DNA of 64,000 bases, from contig NW_006499436.1 of the NCBI RefSeq assembly GCF_000471905.2, positions 1,557,863-1,621,862 on the forward strand. Reading direction: 5' to 3'. A program made the translations under genes and the position numbers. Each line of letters opens with the position of its first letter. Position 1 is the stretch's first letter. This document shows positions 1-11,024 of the stretch, in pieces. The notes below the pieces were generated by a model that saw only the letters and a list, made by a program, of their open reading frames with translations, did no database searches and was not told the origin of the DNA. Origin of the DNA: Amborella trichopoda (taxonomy: Eukaryota; Streptophyta; Magnoliopsida; Amborellales; Amborellaceae).

Positions 1-2
1 AT

Positions 3-107
3 GTTTATGGAGAAGCAAAGTTGAGTGCCAAGCTTAAGAATGCCTGTGGAAAACATGGAGTGAATCATGGGATTAAAGGACACATTAAATATTTGAAGAT
101 AGGCTGA
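3..107 (+). CDS. Possible terminal exon of an unidentified gene (partial)
   Basis: A 34-codon open frame runs in from the window edge and ends at TGA (105-107). The translated C-terminus is basic and non-repetitive, beginning VYGEAKLSAKLKNACGK and ending HIKYLKIG. It is followed by AT-rich DNA resembling a 3' untranslated region. I do not recognise the family. Nothing upstream is visible, so splice phase and strand rest only on the look of the peptide. It could be chance: an open frame of this size is not rare. Confidence 0.3.
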   Translation, partial: VYGEAKLSAKLKNACGKHGVNHGIKGHIKYLKIG

Positions 108-1618
108 TTCTCTAGTTGATAATTTGAACGTAATCTCTCCTCCATTGATGATTTGAAGGTAACCGTCCATGGTTCCATTGCTTTACTGGTTGCTCCTGTT
201 ACATATGAAGTGGAAATGTGTGTGCTCGTGGGGTTTGTTTACATGAGATAGTGAGAGAGATTTTTATTTTGAGTTTTTATAAAATAAGACAATTTATCTT
301 TGATACAAGGATTTATGAAATTAAATAGCTTGTGTATGTTGTAAAGTTCGAGAAAATTTCTTTTGAACACTGAGTTTAGTCAATGAAATAAATACATCCA
401 CCCAATTTTAAGTCTAATGGTCAAGATTAATTATAACCACCTTGTACCAAAAATAAATAATCTCATTATATATTTTATCTTTCTTTTAACCATGAATACA
501 ACGATTTGAAAAATAGTGTATTTGGGAGTTTTTGTGCCATGATGAGAGTGAAATTTTTCCTTATGATAGTTGGGGAGGAATTTTTCAAACTTCAAAGGAC
601 CCAAAAGGCGGTTAGGTGATGGTGTATTATGAAGGAAAGATTTCGTACTCTCATGGGAGTATAATGCTTATTTACTCCATCGGCTAAAACTTAATATAGG
701 AGTAATTTTGGGACCCCAATTTTTGGTGGAATTTAAAACCCGGCGACTTCTTATCTTGTTCACTGATTCATATGTGGAATTAGTTGGGACAACCGTTTCC
801 AAAATGAGATGGGTTTGGCCGTAAGCCGCGCATTTCAGGCCAGGCCTTGCTAATAAAAACCATCATTTCCATTTGTTTTTTTTTTTTCTTGAAGCTTATC
901 ATGTTAAGGGGTTCCCGCTAAATCCCCACGCCATAAACCTTTTTTTTTAGTTCTTTTATTTTTAAAATATTTTTAGATCATTGATCTAGACAATTTGAGA
1001 ACAATTCGAATCGATCCAATTGATCCGTACTTGGATTGGGCATGAACCATTCGCCCCACTGATTCCTTTTTTTTAACATTGATATAGACAACCCAAAAAA
1101 ACAAATTGCACTCTCTATTACTTTAAAAAAATAATGTCTCAAGATTCAATAGAGGCCATTCAATTATTGGAGAGGTGAGATCTAAGTGTTAAACTCAAAA
1201 TTCAAATTTTTGAATTTGAAATTAATAAGCTGGTAGTTTGCAAAATTTCAGATTGTAAACAATCTCCCAAGTAGACCTTAGTACCCAGGCGTATAGATAT
1301 AGTATGTTCCCACGGGAGAATAGTGTCCGTACTCATTATTTGAAAAATGCAATGATCAAGCAGGGCCGGTCCAGACTCATCTGCAAGCCCTTGTGCCATT
1401 CTCAGGCTGGGACTGGGCTCAGGCACTGGTTTCACAATGTTGCGTGGGGTTTGGAGCACCTGTGGCCTGCGTAATAGGAATGGCGATATTGTTGGCAATG
1501 AAATGGTGTACTTGATTAATATTTTTTAGTAGAACGTTTTATTGTTCATGGGTGCCTTCTGGAAATTATGTTAAATAGTCTACTTGATTTTATTTAATTT
1601 TTTAAAAAAGTTAAAGGA
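108..1618. other. Intergenic, no gene recognised
   Basis: AT-rich DNA with poly-T runs. Nothing here shows a domain, splice pattern or terminal repeats. The first few hundred bases could be the 3' untranslated region of the gene ending at 107. Confidence 0.5.
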
Positions 1619-2491
1619 CAGTGGTGGCAATGGGTTGGGTTGGGTTAGGTTCAGATCGACTCAAACCCAACTCAATTCAAGGTTTTGGATCTCAACTGAC
1701 CCATCGGATCCAAATTTTGGATTTGGACTCGACACGGTTGCAGTCCAGATCTAGAACCTAATGAAGGTTTTTAAAAAAAAAGTAGTCAAAAACTATATTT
1801 CAAATATACAAATACACAGACACACACATATCATACATATATAAGAAAATTTATCAAAATATCATATATTTCAAAAAATATTATATATGCAATATATGTG
1901 TGTTTGTGTGTGTTATATACGAGTATTTTCTTAATATAGTCACTCTAGTTAATAAATGTTGTTCTTTATAGGGTGTGATTTCTATAAAGTTGCAACTTTA
2001 AACAAGCCAATTAAGGTGTACTTCCAAATTTTATCATACATGAAATTTTGGTGTAAAAATTTCTTAGGATTATCTCAAAATCTACTTTCATATCTAATTA
2101 TAAAACTTTAAACTTAAAAAATGGTTAAAATCAAGTAGATCTATAAACATATGAAAATCTTATAAATAGACGATCTAGATAATATATTGCAATATGCACT
2201 ATTTTTAAGGCTAAAAATCTTTTATTCTTTTCATATTCATATATCTCGATGTCAAAATGAATAATTAGAGAGTTTTTCAATATTAAAACAACTTTTTCCG
2301 ATGAATTTTTTAGGTGTTCTTTAATTCTAACCTTATGTAAATTTTTTCTTTCTTTTTATCATGAAACCCAACTTGGACATGATTTAGGTCTAAGATTTTG
2401 GATCCTAACCCAATCTAAGAGTCCGACATTTGGATCCATTTGGACCAGACATGAATTTGTTCAGCCCACCGAGTTGACGTATCTGCCACTA
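1619..2491. mobile_element. hAT-like non-autonomous element, degraded
   Basis: The left end reads CAGTGGTGGCAATGGG followed by GGGTT repeats and GGATC-rich subterminal DNA. The right end carries the complementary pattern (AACCCAACTTGG..., GGATCC) and finishes TGCCACTAG. Short imperfect terminal inverted repeats plus GGGTTGGG/AACCCAACCC subterminal repeats are typical of plant hAT elements. No clear 8-bp target duplication could be found, so the exact ends are uncertain. The interior holds no transposase and includes an AT-rich repeat (1963-2345). Confidence 0.5.
1963..2345. repeat. AT-rich dispersed MITE-like family, copy 1
   Basis: Contains the family hallmarks: 'ataaagttgcaacttta' near the left, 'aacttaaaaaatggttaaaa', 'gatctataaacatatgaaaa', 'ttgcaatatgcactattttt' and 'atctcgatgtcaaaatga'. 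The same blocks occur in related order, in either orientation, near 16.6, 17.1, 17.7 and 18.7 kb. It lies within the hAT-like element at 1619-2491. Confidence 0.6.
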
Positions 2492-3579
2492 GGATTTCTT
2501 CAAAATCACGTTGAGCAACCCGTGTGTCTACATAAGTGATAAAGGGCTAGTTTGTAATTTCGAAACTCGAAAAGGGCAGGAATTTTGGTCTGTCGTTTTA
2601 CTAATTTTGGTCATGCGCCAAATCAAATGAGGGCCCTTTCCTTATGTTTAAGGGGCTGTACACTAAGAGACTGTCATTTTTCTTTCTGATGGAACACGGC
2701 CCCAAAAGCGTCAAGATTCCTGTGTATTTCATGGTATTTCTCTTTCTTCGTTTTTTTTTTCTTTTTAAATATATTTGATAAGATTATTTTTTTTGTCTAT
2801 AATGGTTTAACTGTTTTTTTATTTTCTTTGACCACTTTTTTTTTGGTAAATATCATTATTTTTCCTTTTTAAGCCACATATCAATAATGCTCAGACGTTC
2901 ATGTTAAGCCAAAACGATTATGTTGAGCCAAATGTTTTCTTTAGGGTGAGAAAAAAAAAAATGGATAAGGAAAAGTTAACTGATGATATGGCAGAAAGAG
3001 ATCTTGACCAATGGATGCAAAACCTACCATTATGTGCAAAGAAGATAAGCTCCAAAGTTTATAAAAAATGGACTCACTAACCCATTGAATAAGACAACAA
3101 AATCTAAGGGCTATTTGCCTATCTCTCCAGTTATCCATAAGCTTCACGACTATTTATTCTCCCCATATTTTTATTCTCTCTTTAGCTAATAAAGAAAATA
3201 TCTTTTTTCATCACTAGTATCAAAGATAAGTTGGTCTCACTTTTTTTCTTTTCCCTGTGGGAGCACTATCTAACTGTGACAATGCGATAAACTTGTTGCC
3301 CTCTCTCTGCTAGGGCCATCGTGAATCACCATTGACATTTCAACTTGTTTATTTTTCTCACAATAGGTCACAACGTTGACATCAACATCTTGGTACAGAC
3401 CTACACAGGCAAAGTACTTATTTTTTCGGGTCTGTAGATACCTATTCTCTCACATCCTATGTTGGGTTTGCGGACGCATATTCTCTTATCCTTAATGAAG
3501 CAACTTATCCAACTACCCAAAGTAGAAGACAATTTGAGAAATAGATGGGAGACGACAAACTAACAAAACTACCTTGCTT
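2492..3579. other. Intergenic, no gene recognised
   Basis: AT-rich with poly-T tracts around 2750-2860. The short open frames have no recognisable content. Confidence 0.5.
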
Positions 3580-3948
3580 ACTATTACGGATGATGATTTG
3601 ATTAGGGTCTTTGAAGATTATGAAACCTCTAAAATAATTTTGGAAGCATTGATGGAAAAATGTGAATCTACATCGAAAACTCATATTCAACTTTTGTTCC
3701 AAAAATAGTTTTCATGGAGGATGCGGGAAAATGAATATGTGGTAGAACATATTAACAAGATGATTGATCTTACTAAAGGCCTTGCTGCGACAAGAAAGCC
3801 CTTTTCCAATCGTATACAAGTATCAACCGTATTGAACAGTATTCCTCCTTCGTGGGAAACCGTAGTTATTGCTCTGAATCACTCAACCAACTTACCCAAA
3901 CACTTGAGTATAGAGGAAGAGAAGAGAATTAAAAAGGGAAAGACGTAA
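3580..3948 (+). pseudogene. Ty1/copia Gag fragment
   Basis: The plus-strand frame reads DDDLIRVFEDYETSKIILEAL, then MRENEYVVEHINKMIDLTKG and VLNSIPPSWETVV. This is the pattern of the copia Gag (UBN2/retrotran_gag) central region: 'W..L...Y', 'v.ehi..m..l...L', 'L.SLP.sw'. An in-frame TAG at 3706 splits it. No zinc knuckle, protease or pol follows, and no LTR is seen next to it, so it is a relic. Confidence 0.75.
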
Positions 3949-5744
3949 TTGCACTTTGCCCAAAATTCCTTTAGAAGTGATTGTTGGGATTTTTTGGCCA
4001 TTTAAAGACCTTACGAAAGCATGTAGTGAAATTTGTTGACAGTGAAATAATTAATTCCAATGGGAGTATGGTTCAGAGGGGCCAAAGCTGGCAATATTGG
4101 TGTCAAGACTCGAACTACCCTTGACGAGTTAGGTTGGGCTGATTTCTAAAACCCTATAGCCCTGGGCATATGACACAAGCGTAAAGGATTTGCAGGGTTA
4201 GCCCATGATGAGGTTGGAGAGCTGTCCAAAGTGGTTGGCCAAAAGACTTTGTGACCCTTTTATAATTGGGAGGCTTGAAGGAACATTGACTATCATACAA
4301 CATGTACATATGATAATGTATTAAGAAACAGACATCATTGAAGGTGTAACATATATTTGTGCGAAAGGTAGGCCCATACACCAATTGCGATAAGTGTCCA
4401 CAGGTCTATATGACAGACGGCTTTTGGCAAGAGCAGCTATCATTTGCACATGTCATTGAGCATTAATATCAAGTATTTCATTATTGCCTTCATAGGCCGC
4501 CACGCCCACAAGAGTACATCTTCTTCCTGGCCAACCACCACTAGGCATCACATTGCCAAGAGCTAACCTACAAACATCCTCCATTGTACCTTATGCCCAG
4601 TGCTAAAGGGTTTTGTTGACTCGAAGACACCATTCCACGTCCTAGATCACCTAACCCGGTGAGTCACATGCGTATCCATCTAGACACGTGATGAGCAAGA
4701 ATGACTTTCTTCATCTTCGATAGGCATATGCCTCGTCTTTTGCCGTAAACCTTCCATGCTTCCATTGGAACCAAGAAAAAATGTGCTAGTATGTTTGAGT
4801 TACAATAATGTCAATGCCTTGAAAGGGCATACTCTCCAATAAAAAGTAGGCTCATAATAAGCCCCATTTCAACTGATAAAAGCACCAATTGTTCTTTCTC
4901 ACCCCCAATTAAAGAATTATTTGTTCGATTTTGGCTTTGGGCAATTTTTTTTTTTCCCCTAATAAATTATCGCCATTCTTTTAGTCTAAAACCCTAATCC
5001 TCCATTCTTGCTTTCTCCTCCAAATTATAAACCAAATGCTTTGAAATTTATTTCAATTTGTTTTTCATTTGGATCTCTAATGGACTCCTCTAACAGTTAG
5101 TTAGATTGACAATCAAAATAAAAGAAATTGTTAGTTCAAATTTTGGAAGGGTTTTTAACTTGAAATACAAAATCTTTGAGTTCTCTCTCACTGTTTCACC
5201 AGTTTCTTCAAATTATTCCAAATGTTTCTATCTTCAAATTATTCCAAATGTTTCTATCAGATTGATCCGTCTAAAAAAGGCTTAACAAATCTTTTTGAAA
5301 TCAAAGCCAAAAAATTTCTTATATCGATTTTGTTTTTTTTTTCAAGCTATTTTTTCCCTCTATTTCTTTCCAAAGTGTTTCTATTTAAATTTTTATTTTT
5401 ATTTTGATTCATATCTCCTACAATATGAACTTATTAACTTATTCTTGATTTTAAGTCTTTTGCATTACCATTTTTCTCTTTTTCCTCCACATTTTGATCT
5501 TAAAATATTAGATGTATGCATCACTGAAACAATGGCCCCCAAACCGACCAGGTTTTTTATATTAGAAAAGTATATTGAAATTGGACTGCAATGTCTGTTT
5601 CATGACCAAGATCAAAGTCCAAAATAAATATTTTTAACTTTATGGTACATCCAAACGGTAAGATTTTACATCAAACGGCTATAGGTGACTGTAGTACTTA
5701 ATTTTATAGGGTCAAAATGTAGTTACAATACAAAGTTACAACAA
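3949..5744. other. Intergenic, no gene recognised
   Basis: AT-rich. Open frames at 5222-5627 are Phe/Leu-rich products of poly-T tracts and are not credible genes. The tract 4100-4400 contains 'agcccatgatgagg', which loosely resembles the gypsy 3' region described at 9057-9270, but the match is too short to claim. Confidence 0.4.
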
Positions 5745-6231
5745 ATGAGAGGAAACTATTAACGAATCCATTAAAACGCCCCTCTTTGTGAAATCATCTG
5801 CAACCTCATTGGCCTCCTTATAGATATGGTTAAATTCACCAAATGAATAGCCATAATCTCCATAACCTATAGTCATAATGATATTAACTGCCATAGTGGT
5901 CTAGAAAGTTTAGTGCACCAGTTTATCACATACAATGAATCACCTTCTATAACCAAACAATTTCTCAGCTGTCTCTCCCTCTAAATCAACACCCCTTGCA
6001 GAAAAGCTGCAAGTTCAACGTGCTCAGCAATAACATCCCACAAAGGGCCTCTAAAGCAAAACTAACATTACTCCCATTGTGTCTCCAAATACCGCCCAAC
6101 CCAACCTGGATTTCCCATATACAAACCATTAGTTTGATGCATCCTACTATCGGTGGTTCCCATCGGCACCTCGGTCTAACTTTTTGATTCTTACAGGAGA
6201 CCAGATAAGCCAAATTAAGCTCTACGTCCAC
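5745..6231 (-). pseudogene. LINE RNase H-domain fragment
   Basis: Read on the minus strand: RWEPPIVGCIKLMVC, then LGGIWRHNGSNVSFAL, then after a frame change HVELAAFLQGV, LVIEGDSLYVINW and, near the end, FNHIYKEANEVADDFTKRGV. This order (W.PP..G..KLN.DG, GG..RD..G, E..A...G, EGDS..V, H..RE.N..AD..AKRG) is the plant RVT_3 type RNase H found at the C-terminus of L1-like LINEs. The catalytic Asp of the first strand is replaced. Frameshifts and lack of an RT domain make it a relic. Confidence 0.75.
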
Positions 6232-6361
6232 CTTTGAAGCACCCCAACCTTATTTAGTAATAGTAAACCAGCTCCACACTCTAAATTGTTGGACGTCATC
6301 TACGCCCACCTTTGAAGCATCCCATCCTTATTTAGTAATACTAAACTAGCTCGACACTCTA
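6223..6361. repeat. Direct duplication, about 60-bp unit, 78-bp spacing
   Basis: 'cacctttgaagcaccccaac...ttatttagtaatagtaaacc...cacactcta' recurs 78 bp later as 'cacctttgaagcatcccatc...ttatttagtaatactaaact...gacactcta'. It lies just beyond the 5' side of the minus-strand RNase H fragment. Confidence 0.7.
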
Positions 6362-6679
6362 AGGTGTCCCATCTCATGAGGGAGGGACACCAATGGATAT
6401 ATCTTAAAACATAGGGAAATATGATATTAACAATATTATATGACTTGCTTACCAAGTCTTTAAAGTTGTTGGGTAGAGATAAACTCACGTGAGATGTACA
6501 TGAGAGATATCCTCATGTGGTCCCCACGTGAAATGAGAAAAGGAAAAAATATTGTTGATTTCTTCATAAGAGATATCCTAGTCCCCATATGAAATGAGAT
6601 AAAGTTAAATAACATGGTCAAATATTACACTCTTGTCTAACTTAGAGAGAAGGGACATAACATAAAAAAGTCTGACGTG

Positions 6680-7040
6680 AGGGGTTTTGTTTGCTCTTCT
6701 ATTGAGCTATTTTTGGGGCCTAACTCTCTTATGCCAAATAACACAACATAAAAAGGCCAATTTAGAGAGAGAAGAACACGGCATAAAAAAGATTCACCTG
6801 AGGGGTTTTGTTTGCTCTTGGGGTTTTAATCAAAAGTACTTTTCTTGGGCCATTTTCGAGCGTGCATCTCTATTAAGCTATTTTTGGGGCCGAACTCTCT
6901 TATGCCAAATAACACAACATAAAAAAACCTCACGAGGGGTTTTGTTTGCTTTTGAGGTTTTAATCAAAGCCACATCTCTTGAGTCTTTTTTTGCATGCAT
7001 CTCTATTGAACTATTTTTGGGTGACTAACTCTCTTAGGCC
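6680..7040. repeat. Imperfect repeats sharing a block of about 55 bp
   Basis: The block 'ttgagctatttttggggcc', 'aactctcttatgcc', 'aaataacacaacataaaaa' appears near 6702, 6877 and, partly, 7008. The block 'gaggggttttgtttgctctt' appears near 6681, 6801 and 6937. The open frame across 6687-7028 simply reads through these repeats, and its peptide repeats accordingly. I do not regard it as a gene. Confidence 0.7.
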
Positions 7041-7365
7041 ATTTATTTCAACAAATTCTTCTTGGTGTATCAGAAATATATGAGGCTTTCTTTTGTAGAG
7101 AATAAGAAAATTTCTCTTAGAGAGAAAGCTTTATTTACATAGAAGAAGAAAATCCTTCTCTTTTAGAGAGAAGAAGAAAAGAGAAAAAATTATCATTCTC
7201 TAAGAAAAAGAAGAAGAAGAGAAAAGTTACTTTTCTTCTTAAAGAATGATCATCTTCTTGAGTCATTTCTTTACAAAGAAAGAGAAGGAAAGAAAAAGGA
7301 AAGAAAGACATAACCTTTTATTTCATAAGAGAAGGAGTTTCTTCTTCCATGGACTCTATCGAAGG

Positions 7366-8498
7366 GTGTGTTTGTTTTTTTTAAAGTATTCTTTCAAAAA
7401 ATATTCTTTCAGATTTTGAAAAAGTTTCACGTTTGCTTCACAATTTATATGAAAAGTTCAGAAACTAATCTTTCAATAAAAATTCTCATTCCTTTGTTAA
7501 AACGTTAAAGAACTTTCTTGTTGATCACTATTCACTGTGATATAACATAATATTATATAATATAATAATCTATTTTATAATATTATATTATAGTATATTA
7601 TATTTATTAATATAATTTATATTATATATTATATATTGATTATATATTATATATTATATGTAATATATAAAATTACTATATATTTATATTACATATTATA
7701 TATATTATATATTAATTATATTATATATAATATATAAATATTATATATATAGTGTGTTTGTTTTGAAAGTAATCTTTCAGAAATTATTCTTCCAGATTTT
7801 GAAAAAGTTTCGCGTTTGTTTCACACTTTCCACAAAAAGGTAAGAAATCTTTGTTAAAAAGTGAAACATTAAGTTTCTAAGGGAGGGGTAGGAACATAAT
7901 CTTTGAGAACTTTTTTGATGATCACTATTCACTATGATATAATATAATATTCTTATAATATAATAATATATAATATAATAACATATTTTATAATATTATA
8001 TTATATTCTATATTATATATTTATTTTATTAATATAGGTTATTTTATATAGTATATTTTTATTATACATATATATATATATATATTATATAATATCCATA
8101 ATATATAAATATCTTATATTATTTTATATAATATATATTTATTATATAATATTTATATTATTATATTATAAATAATATATTTATGATATTAAATCAATCT
8201 TATATATAATATAATAACTAATATTATAAATATTATATACATAATATATAAATATCTTATACTATACTATATATTATATTATGTTATGTATGTTATATAT
8301 TTATATTTATATAGTTAATATGTATATGTTATCAAATACAATACCCAAAACTTTCTTAACATTGCAACATGTTATCAAACACAGTACCCAGAACTTATTT
8401 AAACATTCTAAAACAAAACATTCAACTTTTCGAAAGATTAAAAAATATTCAAACTTCCAAAAGATATCTTTCAGAAAAACAAACGTACCCCTAGAGAT
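7366..8498. mobile_element. MITE-like element with inverted 'GTTTGTTTTT' ends
   Basis: The left end 'agggtgtgtttgtttttttt...attctttca' matches the inverted right end ('tctttcagaaaaacaaacgtacccct'). 'AGGGGTRCGTTTGTTT' termini are common in hAT-type plant MITEs. A second left-end-like block starts at 7752 ('gtgtgtttgttttgaaagta...cagattttgaaaaagttt'), so the element is partly duplicated or two copies are nested. I found no clear target duplication. Confidence 0.5.
7540..8330. repeat. AT palindrome-rich tract
   Basis: Nearly pure A/T made of short self-complementary words (tataatata, atatattata) on both sides of the 7752-7960 block. It forms the core of the MITE-like/foldback structure and has strong cruciform potential. 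No coding content. Confidence 0.8.
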
Positions 8499-8933
8499 TT
8501 GATGTTTTCTCTCTCTAAAAGAAAAAGTTATCTCTTGCTCTCTTTTTTCTCCCCTTCTCTCTTTTCTCTCTCTGCAAAGAAAAGGTTTAAGAAGATGATC
8601 AATAGCTCTCATTTATTATTTTCTTCTCTCTAAGAAGAAGAGTAACTCTCTCTCTCTCTTCTTCTTCTCTTTCTCTGAGAATAATAATTTTCTCTTTCTT
8701 CTTCTCTAGAAGAAATCAATGATCCCAAAAAGGTTTGTTTATAACCGTTGAGTTAATATTGAATTTGGTTTTTTTCTCATGTGGACGTAACCTGAAAAGT
8801 GAACCACATAAAACTCGGTGACAATAAGTTATTTGCTTTAAATTGTATGTTTTCTCACTCATACACACACATCGACTTTGACATATTTTTGTGTCTCGTA
8901 TGTTCCGCTACTCGCATCTACATTAGTGCGAGA

Positions 8934-9027
8934 TGGCTCTAATTGGGTGAGCCAAACATAAACAAGATTTTATTATTTAGATTTTATAAGTGATATCTCT
9001 TATAAGTTCTTCTATTCTTTTTTAACC
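8934..9027 (+). repeat. Flanking direct repeat, left copy
   Basis: 'ggctctaattgggtgagcc' through 'ataagttcttctattctttt' is nearly identical to 16316-16410. The two copies bracket the gypsy remnant and the triple-LTR insertion. Confidence 0.75.
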
Positions 9028-9056
9028 AGAGAGGGCTTTGTTGGGTGAGTGTGGTC

Positions 9057-9270
9057 ATTATAGGCCTTATGAGTGATTGTAAAATGAAATGATATAATGG
9101 AACATAAACTCAGTGGGAGTGTGGTCACTCATGGACCATACTAAGCAACTGATGTTTGCTGATATCGGACTATGCTTGATGGACTAGGCCAGTCGGTTAG
9201 GAAAAACCCATGTTACATGGGCATAGAGTATAAACCAATAAGGGTTCTAATGGGTTATCCCTTGATGAGG
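9057..9270 (+). repeat. Gypsy-type 3' internal non-coding remnant, left part
   Basis: The end of this stretch, 'aataagggttctaatgggtt' and 'atcccttgatgagg', continues at 14501 with 'tccaagtatgcccagatga' once the 9271-14495 insertion is removed. The joined order resembles 44550-44620 ('gataagggttttgatg...ggttattcctagttgagg...agatatgccca'). Both stretches precede an LTR-like sequence starting TGT. Confidence 0.55.
9266..9270. other. Target-site duplication, left (TGAGG)
   Basis: TGAGG here and at 14496-14500 exactly flanks the triple-LTR element. A 5-bp duplication is the usual size for LTR retrotransposon integration. Confidence 0.85.
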
Positions 9271-10923
9271 TGTAATAATCCTAAAATTTAGAAAAAAAAA
9301 AAAAAAAGAAACTTTCAATAAGTGATAGTCCAAATGAGCATGATGGTCCTTAGGGACCATCACTACTTTCAAAAGCTTTTGGTTTAAGTTTTTGCTGCCT
9401 TGACATGAGCTTTAAACGTAAGGTGTAATATAATTGTTACACTTCATGTATAAGGTGTAACTTAATAAAATAAAATAATAAGGTGTCTTAAGAATTTAAA
9501 TAAGAGAGGCGAGGAATTCCACCCTCGAAAAATTTTGAAATCTTTCTCTCTCTAGTCGAAACGCAGTGAGCTCTTTCTCTCTCTAATCGAATTTTTACCG
9601 AAAGCTCCCTCTCAAATATTTTAGGTAAGTGACTTCATTATCTTGAAAAATAATCCGTTCTTTTTAAAAATAAAATGAAATAGTTATTTTTGCCTATTAT
9701 CATGAATTTTAGGCGCAATAAATTTTATGTGCAAGCGACCTCATTATTTTGAAAAATAATATTTTTAGTAAAATTGTGATATTTTATCAATGTTAGAAAT
9801 TTTAAATGTTGTAAATTCTTAGAAATAAATTTATTAATTTTTTTTTTATTGTTAAAAAATTTTAGATACTGTAAAATTATTAGAAATAAATGTGATATTT
9901 ATGCTTTTAGTAAAATTGTGAGATTTCTTTGTACTGTTTTTGAATATTTAGACATTGTAAATTTTATATGCAAATGATTGCCTTATTATTTGAAAACTGA
10001 TATTTTTGCAATTGATTATAGCATTGTCTGTGAAATGTTTATTTACGAATTAACATCCCATAAATTGTGATAATTCTGTATTCTTGAATTTCTATAAGAA
10101 TTTCCTATACATATTAGATTGGCAATTATGTTAGAATGTCTTTACGAACTGCCACCTTTCTAAATTTGAGCCCAAAATATTTGACTGGTTGTTTTTGAAA
10201 TGTTATTGAAAGTGATTGTTATTAATGGTTTCAGTGAAATTCATATTAATAATTTCAGTGAAGTGTTGAGTACATGATATTGCTGCTTTCCAATGTTTAA
10301 AGAAATTTAGGAAATACTTTAAGTATGTAAGTGGGCTCATCCGATTCGCCGGTGAGGTATAAGTGGACCTATCTGGGACGCCGGTAGGGATTAAGTGGAC
10401 TCATCCGGTACGCCGGTGAGGTATAAGTGGACTTATAGGGATTAAGTGGACCCATCAGGACGCTAATGGGGTATATAGGTGACCTACTTACGACGACAGT
10501 AGGGTATTTTGTGAAATCCTTTGAATTACGCGGTGTCGTTAAAATGTTATACGCATTTCAATTATTCGAATTATACTTAATTATGCATTTGTTAAAGTGA
10601 AACTGTTGATGCATTTATGTTAATAGATCTCCTTTTTGAAAATATCGATATCTTTCAACCATGATTATTTTTATGATTATGATGATCACTTACTGGGTAG
10701 CCAAACTCATCAAACTCTGGTAAACATTTTTTTCAGGATAACTGCGGTTTCATTTTGAGTGCTCGTCAGGATCAACTCTGGAAAATATTGTAGTTGTGTT
10801 TAAACTTTCTTTTGTTACTATGTAAGAATTCGCAACTGTAAATTTGTCATATCAAAAGATATATATATGTTTTGACTGTCACATCTCAGGAATATCAGTA
10901 CTGTAAATTCTTGGGGCGTGACA
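9271..10923 (+). repeat. LTR 1 of triple-LTR element
   Basis: 1653 bp, TGTAATAATCC to GCGTGACA. Near the start is a hairpin, GATGGTCCTTAGGGACCATC (9343-9362). A TTTAAATA box about 215-225 bp in ('gaatttaaataagagagg') precedes a CT-rich stretch and is a plausible promoter. Tandem sub-repeats lie at 10327-10505. Confidence 0.9.
10327..10505 (+). repeat. Sub-repeats of about 32 bp inside LTR 1
   Basis: Units of the form 'aagtgggctcatccgattcg' + 'ccggtgaggtat' and 'aagtggacctatctgggacg' + 'ccggtagggatt' alternate about five times. Each unit has a short dyad in which CCGG-type words face each other across 'nnCG'. Equivalent arrays occur at 12107-12310 and 13886-14065. Confidence 0.8.
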
Positions 10924-11024
10924 AATATGGTATCTGAGCAATAGGTTTATGATTCTTAGGAAATTTAAAAAGAATGTACTTAAAAAGAAATTTAGAGAAC
11001 TAAATTTCTTTAAGGGGGGAAGAA
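10924..11024 (+). other. Minimal interior 1 with primer binding site and polypurine tract
   Basis: Only 101 bp. TGGTATCTGAGC (10928-10939) is the initiator tRNA-Met primer site with one change from TGGTATCAGAGC. The 3' end AAGGGGGGAAGAA (11012-11024) is the polypurine tract abutting the next LTR. Nothing here can code. Confidence 0.88.

Larger units (their letters stand above)
7075..8735. repeat. Foldback-like element with long GA/CT-rich inverted arms
   Basis: The left arm (about 7080-7300, GAA-rich) is the approximate inverted complement of the right arm (about 8500-8730, CTT-rich). The arms share, on opposite strands, 'aagaagatgatca', 'agaagaagag.aa.agtaac' and 'gagaat.ataattttctctt'. Between the arms sits an AT-rich core. 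Some of the similarity may come from low-complexity composition, but the shared 'gatgatca' and 'agtaac' words argue for real arms. Confidence 0.45.

Noticed and set aside
5222..5627. Phe/Leu-rich frames as a membrane protein
   Set aside because: They derive from poly-T tracts, and no codon-level signature or exon structure supports them.
6687..7028. 113-codon frame as a repeat protein
   Set aside because: The frame only reads through direct DNA repeats with no plausible start context or domain.
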